A program made the position numbers and the translations under genes. 12,199 nucleotides of DNA from Limnochordia bacterium (GTDB lineage Bacteria; Bacillota; Limnochordia; Darwinibacteriales; B1SED10-159), in the NCBI GenBank assembly GCA_007132255.1, contig SLOZ01000165.1:1-12199 (forward strand). Reading direction: 5' to 3'. The notes beneath the pieces were generated by a model. It saw nothing but the letters and a program-made list of their open reading frames with translations, was not told the DNA's origin and did no database searches. Position 1 is the stretch's first letter, and every line of letters begins with the position of its first letter. Below are positions 6,617-12,199 of this stretch, one piece after another.

Positions 6617-7144
6617 TCATACCTCCGCTCTCCGCCAGGCTTCGACGATCCGCTGTACAGCTTCTGCAATCTTGTCCACAGCCAGGCGGTAATCGGCGGG
6701 TGAACCGCCGAAAGGATCTGCGACATCCATATCCGTATGGTTATTCGATTTATGGTCTGAGTTCTCCTGCCGTATCTCCGGATTTTCTCCCGGCGAATCC
6801 AATGTCCCTGCGTACTCCCGCAGGACATGAACTCGCTGGGCGTACTCGCTGCCAAAGATACCCAGCAGCTGTTGGCGATGAGCGCTAGTCATCACAAACA
6901 CGACATCTGCTTCCTCCAAGGCTGGCAGCTGCACCCGGCGGGAGCGATGCTGTGACACGTCGATCCCATAAGGCGCAAGAGCTTCCACCGTGGGTTCAGT
7001 AGCCGAATCACCATGGAAAGCAGCCAGCCCGGCTGATTCCACCCGAAGCTCCAGGCCGGCTTCCATCGCATACTTCTCCATTAAAGCTTTCGCCATCACG
7101 CTGCGGCAGGTATTGCCTGTACAAACCATCAGTACTCGCTGCAT
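6617..7144 (-). CDS. ywlE: Low-molecular-weight protein-tyrosine-phosphatase family, probable protein-arginine phosphatase
   Basis: A cytosolic phosphatase of the LMW-PTP fold. The P-loop VCTGNTCRS has nucleophile Cys8 and Arg14 (ATG-start numbering). The residue before the second Cys is Thr12, equivalent to the Thr that gives Bacillus YwlE its phosphoarginine preference over the Ile or Leu of tyrosine phosphatases. The general-acid loop DPFGG has Asp143. It has 175 residues, versus about 150 for YwlE. The extra length is a hydrophilic insertion at about 114-139, rich in Asn, Asp, Glu and His, just before the DPFGG loop. The start is ATG 7144-7142, with GAGGTGG six bases upstream; a TTG at 7150 abuts that site and is unlikely. 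Position between sua5 and rpiB is the same as in Bacillus. Arginine-phosphatase activity is inference from Thr12 and synteny. Confidence 0.9.
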   Translation of the reverse strand: MQRVLMVCTGNTCRSVMAKALMEKYAMEAGLELRVESAGLAAFHGDSATEPTVEALAPYGIDVSQHRSRRVQLPALEEADVVFVMTSAHRQQLLGIFGSEYAQRVHVLREYAGTLDSPGENPEIRQENSDHKSNNHTDMDVADPFGGSPADYRLAVDKIAEAVQRIVEAWRRAEV

Positions 7145-7150
7145 CAGCAA

Positions 7151-7157
7151 CCACCTC
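7151..7157 (-). promoter_or_regulatory. Shine-Dalgarno that fixes the ywlE start
   Basis: GAGGTGG directly abuts a TTG (7150) and lies six bases before ATG 7144, so the ATG is the workable start. Confidence 0.65.
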
Positions 7158-7171
7158 TCTATTCTCTAATG

Positions 7172-8194
7172 TCATGTGACGATGACCCGATACCCCGCAG
7201 CCCGGCGCAGCCGATTCATGATAGCCATACCCAACTCTTTGTCGGGCATACCCTCCACATATAGGGTATCAAGTCCTAGTGTATCGGCTTCGCGCAGCAG
7301 ATGATACAGTCGAGCTGCCCCTTCCTGAAGCCTATACTTGGAACCCAGATCCAATGTCAGCAAACCACTATAGCGACCGCCGTGTTCGGAAAAGGCCAGA
7401 ACGCCCACGTCTTTGCCATCTTTAGCATCGTTGTCTGCCAACTCCTTGATCTTAGCACTCAACCCTTCACCCACCACCACAATCACGGTGCATTCCGGTG
7501 CATAGTGCTTGTATTTCATTCCCGGTGACCGCACCGGGCCTTTAGGTTCTTGGTACACTCCAGGATCGGTCACGACCTCGGCAAAACTCCGCAGCTGTTC
7601 CACAGTGACACCACCGGGCCGCAGCAAACGAAATGGCACTTCGGTGCAGTCGAGCACCGTACTTTCCAAACCCCAGCCAGTAGGTCCCCCATCCACAATG
7701 GCCGCAATGCGGCCGTCCAAATCATCGCGAACATGTTCCGCCCTGGTGGGGCTTGGTCGGCCGGAACGATTGGCACTGGGAGCTGCTAAGGGAACTCCCG
7801 CCGAACGAATCAATTCCAGAGCCACAGTGTGGTCCGGAATTCGGACAGCCGCTGTCGTCAAACCGCCGGTTGTCACCAAGGGTACATGCGGCTTCTTGGT
7901 TAACACCAATGTTAACGGGCCTGGCCAGAAGGCATCCATAAGCCTTTGCACCACCGCATCCCAGGGTTCCACAATCGTCGCCACTTGCGCAGCATCATGG
8001 CAGTGAACAATAAGCGGATTGTCAGCTGGTCGTCCTTTTGCAGCAAAAATGCGGCGAACAGCTTCTGCATCCAGAGCATTCGCACCCAACCCATACACCG
8101 TTTCGGTAGGAAATGCCACGACGTCGCCGCGGCGCAAGTAGCTGGCTGCTTCCGAAAGCTGCTCGATGGTGAGCCAGCGTGTTAGGCCCTCCAT
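7172..8194 (-). CDS. ywlC: L-threonylcarbamoyladenylate synthase (Sua5/YwlC)
   Basis: Makes threonylcarbamoyl-AMP from threonine, bicarbonate and ATP, the first step of the universal t6A37 tRNA modification. It is the long Sua5 type, 340 residues. The YrdC domain covers about 8-205, with FPTETVYGLGANA (28-40), the substrate-binding KGRPADNPLIVH (53-64), AAPSANRSGRPSPT (137-150) and GLESTVLD (175-182). A linker SPGMKYKHYAP (223-233) follows; this loop is known to close over the active site in Sua5. The C-terminal Sua5 domain is about 234-340. The ATG (8194-8192) is inside the end of prmC, overlapping by 13 bases. The ribosome site is only a GGTGGTAG-like stretch, so coupling to prmC is likely. 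Gap to ywlE is 27 bases. Confidence 0.95.
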   Translation of the reverse strand: MEGLTRWLTIEQLSEAASYLRRGDVVAFPTETVYGLGANALDAEAVRRIFAAKGRPADNPLIVHCHDAAQVATIVEPWDAVVQRLMDAFWPGPLTLVLTKKPHVPLVTTGGLTTAAVRIPDHTVALELIRSAGVPLAAPSANRSGRPSPTRAEHVRDDLDGRIAAIVDGGPTGWGLESTVLDCTEVPFRLLRPGGVTVEQLRSFAEVVTDPGVYQEPKGPVRSPGMKYKHYAPECTVIVVVGEGLSAKIKELADNDAKDGKDVGVLAFSEHGGRYSGLLTLDLGSKYRLQEGAARLYHLLREADTLGLDTLYVEGMPDKELGMAIMNRLRRAAGYRVIVT

Positions 8195-9033
8195 AGAGCT
8201 ACCACCACCCGATCACGTCCGGCGTAGTCCGTCCGGGTTTCCAAGTGATTCCAACCTGCCGTCTGCAGCAGAGCCGGCACGGACTCGCCTTGGTCACAGC
8301 CAATTTCCAGAAGCAGCGACCCACTGCTCACCAGGTAGTTTCCTGCTCTTTTCACAATCTGGCGATAGACAGTCAGCCCGTCGGCACCACCATCCAGCGC
8401 CAACTGCGGCTCATACCGCACCTCTGGTGGAAGACTGGCCAACTGATCCGTAGGAATGTACGGCGGATTGGACACGATACAGTGGAACTGGCGATCAGCC
8501 ACCGCTGTAAACAGATCGCTTTCCAGAAATTCCACATCGACACCGAGGACCGCAGCGTTGCGGCGAGCCACCGCCAAAGCCTTGGGAGAAATGTCCACGG
8601 CCGTCACAATGGCTTCCGGAAGTTGACACGCCAACGATATGGCAATGGCACCGCTTCCCGTTCCAATGTCCAAGATTTTTGGTTGTTCCCAGTCGGCCAT
8701 TCTTTCCAGGACTGCTTCCACCAACAGTTCTGTTTCGGGTCGTGGTGTCAGCACATGTTCCGTCACCTCAAAGCGACGCGACAAAAACTCCCGCTCCCCA
8801 ATGATCTGAGACACAGGAATTCTCCGGGCACGCCGTCCGATCACTGTCCGATAGGCGTCCACCTCCGCAGCCGTCAGTGGCTTGTCGAACTGCACATACA
8901 GCTGCATGCGCTCCATATGCAGCACGTAGCCTAGCAGCAGTTCGGCATCCAAGCGCGCTGAATCGCAGCCCTGCTTTGCCAAAAAATCGGCTGCCAGTTG
9001 AATGTAATCCATGATTGCTCGCTGGTTTTCCAT
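8182..9033 (-). CDS. prmC: Peptide chain release factor N5-glutamine methyltransferase
   Basis: A SAM-dependent methyltransferase that methylates the glutamine of the GGQ motif in release factors, which raises termination efficiency. It has 283 residues. The N-terminal helical substrate-binding domain spans about 1-95. The SAM site is LDIGTGSGAIAISLA (121-135), an acidic residue follows in VTAVDISPKAL, and the catalytic NPPY is at 189-192, which holds the substrate glutamine. Its likely substrate, PrfA, is encoded three bases upstream. The start is ATG 9033, with a GGAG ribosome site inside the end of prfA. The last 13 bases overlap sua5. The gene is intact and the call is secure. Confidence 0.97.
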   Translation of the reverse strand: MENQRAIMDYIQLAADFLAKQGCDSARLDAELLLGYVLHMERMQLYVQFDKPLTAAEVDAYRTVIGRRARRIPVSQIIGEREFLSRRFEVTEHVLTPRPETELLVEAVLERMADWEQPKILDIGTGSGAIAISLACQLPEAIVTAVDISPKALAVARRNAAVLGVDVEFLESDLFTAVADRQFHCIVSNPPYIPTDQLASLPPEVRYEPQLALDGGADGLTVYRQIVKRAGNYLVSSGSLLLEIGCDQGESVPALLQTAGWNHLETRTDYAGRDRVVVALWRA

Positions 9034-9036
9034 GAG

Positions 9037-10107
9037 TTATGACTCCATAGCCTTTAACTGTTCTTCTTGCTCCGCATTGATCAGCGCTTCGATGACTTCA
9101 TCCAATTCACCAGCCACGACTTGTTCTAGTTTATAGAGGGATAAGCCGATCCGGTGATCCGTTAACCGACCTTGTGGAAAATTATACGTGCGAATTCTTT
9201 CTGACCGATCACCCGTTCCCACCTGCGAACGCCGAGTCGCTGCCATCTCCTGGTGCTGCTCTTCTTGAAATTTCTCGTACAAACGAGCCCGCAGGATCTT
9301 CATGGCCTTGTCCTTATTCTTGTGCTGCGACTTTTCGTCTTGGCAGGATACAACGAGTCCCGTAGGAACATGGGTAATTCTAACGGCCGAGTCCGTGGTG
9401 TTCACACTCTGTCCACCAGGACCGGATGAGCGATAGACATCGATACGGAGCTCATTGGGGTCCACATCCACTTCGACGTCCTCCACCTCAGGCAGCATGG
9501 CTACTGTCGCTGTACTGGTATGAATACGTCCACCCGATTCGGTGGTCGGGATGCGCTGGACACGGTGAACACCACTTTCATATTTCAAGCGGCTGTAAGC
9601 ACCTTTGCCTTCAATCATGAAGATGACTTCCTTAAATCCACCCAGTTCCGTGGGGTTCGAGTGCATCAGTTCCACCCGCCAACGCCTAATCTCAGCGTAC
9701 CGCGAGTACATCCGAAACAGAACACCAGCGAAAAGCGCCGCCTCGTCACCACCCGTGCCACCTCGAATTTCCACAATCACATTCTTGTCGTCATTCGGGT
9801 CTTTAGGGATGAGGAGGCGCTGTAACTCGGTCTCCAGTGCCTCACTTTGCCGTGCGAGCTCCTCTAACTCCAGTTCTACCATTTCGCGAAACTCAGGTTC
9901 TTTGGCTTCTTTAAGCATCTCCTGTGCTTCACGTAACTCCTGCAGCACTTGACGATATTCTCGAAACGGTGTAACCACCGCCTCTAAATCAGAATGCTGC
10001 TTCGCCAATGTTTGATAGCGATTTTGATCCTGCATGATCTCCGGGTCACTCAGTTTATCATTGAGTTCCAGGTATTTCTCTTCCATGGCCTTTAGTTTAT
10101 CGATCAT
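9037..10107 (-). CDS. prfA: Peptide chain release factor 1
   Basis: Recognises UAA and UAG stop codons in the ribosomal A site and triggers peptide release. It has 356 residues, normal for RF1. Domain 1 is a charged coiled-coil region over about 1-105. The codon-recognition motif reads PTT (187-189 in VQRIPTTESGG), the P-x-T class of RF1 as opposed to the SPF of RF2. The GGQ peptidyl-transfer motif is at 231-233 in SSGPGGQSVNTTDSAVR, so Gln233 should be the PrmC methylation target. The start is ATG 10107, with AAGGAG about nine bases upstream. It lies 15 bases after the DUF1385 gene. Genes in this window use TAA, TAG and TGA stops, so RF2 is also needed. Confidence 0.98.
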   Translation of the reverse strand: MIDKLKAMEEKYLELNDKLSDPEIMQDQNRYQTLAKQHSDLEAVVTPFREYRQVLQELREAQEMLKEAKEPEFREMVELELEELARQSEALETELQRLLIPKDPNDDKNVIVEIRGGTGGDEAALFAGVLFRMYSRYAEIRRWRVELMHSNPTELGGFKEVIFMIEGKGAYSRLKYESGVHRVQRIPTTESGGRIHTSTATVAMLPEVEDVEVDVDPNELRIDVYRSSGPGGQSVNTTDSAVRITHVPTGLVVSCQDEKSQHKNKDKAMKILRARLYEKFQEEQHQEMAATRRSQVGTGDRSERIRTYNFPQGRLTDHRIGLSLYKLEQVVAGELDEVIEALINAEQEEQLKAMES

Positions 10108-10122
10108 CTATGGTCTCTCCTT

Positions 10123-11037
10123 CTATGATGCGGGCAGCGGGAATGGAATCACCTTCCGTGATTCCTGGTACTGTCGATCGGCTGCAATCGCTTCCTTCAG
10201 GGCTGTTACTGCCACTTCCAACTGCTGATCATCGGGATTCGCCGTGGTCACATACTGGAGTACGATCCCTGGCAGGATCAATCCACGAACCCAGCGCGGC
10301 ATGGGATCTCGACCAGCTAAGAGCATCACTTCAAACGCTAACCCCAAGGCAACAGGCCAGATGGCCAAATGCAGCAGAACCCTTTCCAATACAGCTGGTC
10401 GACCAAATACGCCAATAACAACAACACTCATAACAATGGCCAACAGCAAAAAACTCATCCCACAGCGCACTTGAATCGGTGAGCAGCGCCGCACTTGCTC
10501 TAGCTTCAGCGAGCGCTTGGTCTCCCAACAATTGATCACCATATGCTCTGCCCCATGATACTGGAACAACCGGCGATACGTAGGCCAAAGTCTTGCCAGC
10601 ACCGCGGCCCCCACAAGCAGGCCCACTTTCAAAAGTCCTTCGAGAACATTCAGGACTGGGGTACTGGCAATGGTATCCTGAAGCAGACTTACCATGACTC
10701 CCGGGAGGGCGACGAACAGACCGACGGCAAGCATTGCAGTCCAAACCAGACCGAAAAGAACATGGCTGGAACTCTCAGGCCCTCCCACGTCACCATGGGA
10801 TCGGCATGCCGAATCCAATCGACATTTTGTCCCTAACACGACGGACTCTGCAAACACAACGGCACCTCGAAGCAGCGGTTTACGCAAAGCTGGCCAGCGA
10901 CTAAACCAGGAGTGAATCCATTCTTTATGCACAGAGATTCCACCATCTGGGGTGCGCACTGCAATGGTGTAGAAATACCTGCCGCGCATCATCACACCCT
11001 CGGTCACCGCCTGCCCACCATAATGGAACTTACTCAT
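10123..11037 (-). CDS. DUF1385 family membrane protein (YqhQ-like), function unknown
   Basis: I recognise the family from three signatures: GGQAVTEGVMMRG (7-19), YHGAEHMVINCWE (160-172, with His161, Glu164 and His165), and the C-terminal LQYVTTANPDDQQLEVAVTA (260-279). It has 304 residues. Hydrophobic helices are visible at about 92-118, 128-150, 193-212 and 219-241, so it is an integral membrane protein. The conserved His/Glu cluster suggests metal binding or catalysis, but no activity can be assigned. The central motif reads CSPIQVRCGMSFLL (185-198); relatives I recall have HPRCGTSF, so the His and Thr are replaced. I choose ATG 11037-11035, ten bases after AAGGGG (11053-11048), over GTG at 11046. 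It overlaps the RCK_C gene by eight bases and precedes prfA, a common DUF1385 position in Clostridia. Confidence 0.88.
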   Translation of the reverse strand: MSKFHYGGQAVTEGVMMRGRYFYTIAVRTPDGGISVHKEWIHSWFSRWPALRKPLLRGAVVFAESVVLGTKCRLDSACRSHGDVGGPESSSHVLFGLVWTAMLAVGLFVALPGVMVSLLQDTIASTPVLNVLEGLLKVGLLVGAAVLARLWPTYRRLFQYHGAEHMVINCWETKRSLKLEQVRRCSPIQVRCGMSFLLLAIVMSVVVIGVFGRPAVLERVLLHLAIWPVALGLAFEVMLLAGRDPMPRWVRGLILPGIVLQYVTTANPDDQQLEVAVTALKEAIAADRQYQESRKVIPFPLPAS

Positions 11038-11935
11038 CCATAACACGCCCCTTCACGTGCGCCACCACATGCGCCACCTGTTGAGCAGGAAGCATCACTA
11101 CCAGTACATCTCCCGGATACAGAATGTCACTTCCCTTCGGCGACGTAACATCTTTCGGACGCCGATAAATAGCCATGACTGTCGCATCGAACAGTCCGCG
11201 CAGCCCCGATTCGCTCAGCGGTCGATAAAGAATGTCCGATTCGTCGCCAACCTGCAGACGCAGAACAACCGAATCCTCATCCAAATGCGTAACTTCCTTC
11301 AAGGACCGTAGATAAAGGGGCCGAGCATAGGCTTCACTCTTCGTTGTTCGATACCCTCTCGGAAGCAATAAGCGTGTCACAATACCCACCGTGACCCCCA
11401 CTGCCCAACCTGCGAACAGCGCCGCAAACGTAGCGTAGAAGGCTCTCAAACCGGCGCCACTGATATCCGTAAGCAAACGTTCATCCAGCAGGACACCTTG
11501 AATCTGGATGATTTGGTCAAAGACCGACAGGCCACCAATAATCCCAACATAACTTGAGATATTGCCCTTTGTCTTCTCCGCCACTGTATAAGCTAAGCCA
11601 ACTGTGAATATGGCTCCCAGAAACACCGGAAGACCTAACTTCGTCAGAGCACCGAATCCAGTTCCCAAAACCAAACCGACACTGAGCGTCACAGCGGTGC
11701 CGCTGATCCGCGGCAGGACCATGACGATCATTTCCTTCCAGTCCCGGAAACGCAGCGAAAAACGCGGCATCGCTACGATCAAATCAAAAGGCAGCAAAGA
11801 AACGAACACAGCGACAAAACTCGAAGTCAACCCGGGAAGACCTGCCACAACATAATAGGATAAACCAATGGCAAACGCACGGGCCGCCATCAAAAGCCTT
11901 ATAGGCCACTTGCCGTTCCGTTTTCTATGTTTCAT
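11030..11935 (-). CDS. Integral membrane protein with C-terminal RCK_C (TrkA_C) domain
   Basis: I do not recognise the membrane part. The 301-residue protein has about six hydrophobic segments (roughly 12-32, 38-57, 68-92, 102-120, 127-148 and 163-190), a basic N-terminus (MKHRKRNGK) and a soluble tail. The tail (about 218-292) fits RCK_C: SVVLRLQVGDESDI, then GLRGLFDATVMAIYRR and the terminal GSDILYPGDVLVVM, with its typical G-D-x-L-x-P-G-D. RCK_C domains regulate K+ and other ion transporters, and in some bacteria bind cyclic di-AMP. The usual Trk/Ktr NAD-binding domain and selectivity-filter repeats are absent, so the transport role is inference. The start is ATG 11935, with GGGAG (11948-11944) eight bases upstream; a longer frame to 12016 lies in tdk. 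It overlaps tdk by 11 bases and the DUF1385 gene by eight. Confidence 0.8.
   Translation of the reverse strand: MKHRKRNGKWPIRLLMAARAFAIGLSYYVVAGLPGLTSSFVAVFVSLLPFDLIVAMPRFSLRFRDWKEMIVMVLPRISGTAVTLSVGLVLGTGFGALTKLGLPVFLGAIFTVGLAYTVAEKTKGNISSYVGIIGGLSVFDQIIQIQGVLLDERLLTDISGAGLRAFYATFAALFAGWAVGVTVGIVTRLLLPRGYRTTKSEAYARPLYLRSLKEVTHLDEDSVVLRLQVGDESDILYRPLSESGLRGLFDATVMAIYRRPKDVTSPKGSDILYPGDVLVVMLPAQQVAHVVAHVKGRVMDE
11048..11053 (-). promoter_or_regulatory. Shine-Dalgarno that fixes the DUF1385 gene start
   Basis: AAGGGG lies ten bases before ATG 11037 and only one base before the alternative GTG 11046, so the ATG is preferred. It is inside the upstream RCK_C gene. Confidence 0.55.
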
Positions 11936-12199
11936 GCTCCCCGCTCCCTGCCCGCGGGCGCCCAGGCACCTTGTGACAGCGGACGCAGCGAGCCTCATAG
12001 TTTTCCTTGGCTCCAATCAAAATAATCGGATCATGATAGTTCGCTGGCTGGCCATTGATCAGACGCTGGGTTCGACTGGCGGAACTGCCACAAACCACAC
12101 AAATGGCATTGAGCTTCGTAACCTCTTCTGCCAAGGCTAAGAGCATCGGAACCGCTCCGAATGGTTCACCGCGAAAATCCTGATCCAAACCAGCTGCCA
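11925..12199 (-). CDS. tdk: Thymidine kinase, C-terminal part (begins outside window)
   Basis: Phosphorylates thymidine to dTMP in pyrimidine salvage (type II thymidine kinase). Ninety codons and the stop remain. The visible part opens AAGLDQDFRGEPFG, the conserved segment after the DE(F/A)QF region, which is off the window. A structural zinc site follows: CVVCG and later CVRC supply four cysteines. The lasso segment SSASRTQRLINGQP precedes the thymidine-binding tail ILIGAKENYEARCVRCHKVPG. The C-terminal extension after VPGRP is short and Gly/Arg-rich, as is common. The TAG (11927-11925) is 11 bases inside the next gene. The 5' end and promoter are outside the window. Confidence 0.96.
   Translation of the reverse strand, partial: AAGLDQDFRGEPFGAVPMLLALAEEVTKLNAICVVCGSSASRTQRLINGQPANYHDPIILIGAKENYEARCVRCHKVPGRPRAGSGEHET

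Noticed and set aside
6616..6855. N-terminal extension of RpiB by 80 residues
   Set aside because: It overlaps ywlE in another frame, shows no RpiB similarity, and a good ribosome site marks ATG 6615.
7509..8006. 165-codon open frame on the plus strand opposite sua5/ywlC
   Set aside because: Antisense to conserved Sua5 motifs and low-complexity Ser/Pro/Thr content; no independent support.
8245..8934. 229-codon open frame on the plus strand opposite prmC
   Set aside because: Antisense shadow of prmC; the His/Gln/Arg-rich translation is typical of a complementary frame.
11936..12016. N-terminal extension of the RCK_C protein by 27 residues
   Set aside because: It lies within the conserved end of tdk; the ATG at 11935 has its own ribosome site and begins a normal basic N-terminus before the first helix.
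1..12199. CRISPR arrays, insertion sequences, tRNA or rRNA genes, phage genes
   Set aside because: No regularly spaced repeats, transposase, inverted terminal repeats or RNA gene signatures were seen; virtually the whole window is housekeeping coding sequence.

Overview
This window is a dense bacterial gene cluster. All 15 genes lie on the minus strand, so it is transcribed from position 12199 towards 1. The gene set and order point to a Firmicutes lineage, most likely a Clostridia-type one. The tdk, prfA, prmC, sua5/ywlC, ywlE, rpiB, upp run is the block that precedes the ATP synthase operon in Bacillus. A comEB, wecA/tagO, wecB insert before the atp genes is what I associate with Clostridia. 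This placement is inference from gene order and protein similarity; no rRNA or other marker is present. Base composition looks close to balanced and even. I see no mobile element, tRNA, rRNA or CRISPR array.

Layout in transcription order: (1) 12199-11925, 3' end of tdk (thymidine kinase). (2) 11935-10123, two membrane proteins of unknown role: one with a C-terminal RCK_C/TrkA_C domain, then a DUF1385 (YqhQ-like) protein. (3) 10107-8182, prfA and prmC, a release factor and the enzyme that methylates it. (4) 8194-6175, sua5/ywlC (tRNA t6A synthesis), ywlE (protein-arginine phosphatase type) and rpiB. (5) 6161-5532, upp, followed by a clear intrinsic terminator at 5520-5499. (6) 5462-2831, comEB (dCMP deaminase), wecA/tagO and wecB, which provide nucleotide metabolism and lipid-linked amino-sugar precursors. 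(7) 2850-1, atpA, atpG and the first 145 codons of atpD (F1 alpha, gamma and beta).

Neighbouring genes overlap or lie within about 30 bases, except for the 69-base upp-comEB gap that holds the terminator. No intergenic stretch approaches 300 bases. Translational coupling is likely at tdk/RCK_C, RCK_C/DUF1385, prmC/sua5, comEB/wecA and wecB/atpA.

The most striking feature is the wecB-atpA junction. The usual atpI-atpB-atpE-atpF-atpH genes are absent, and the wecB stop lies 20 bases inside atpA. The F1 catalytic genes are therefore separated from the Fo and delta genes, which must be elsewhere or missing. The other points of interest are the RCK_C membrane protein coupled to DUF1385, the terminator/hairpin/G8 leader of comEB, and a hydrophilic insertion in YwlE.
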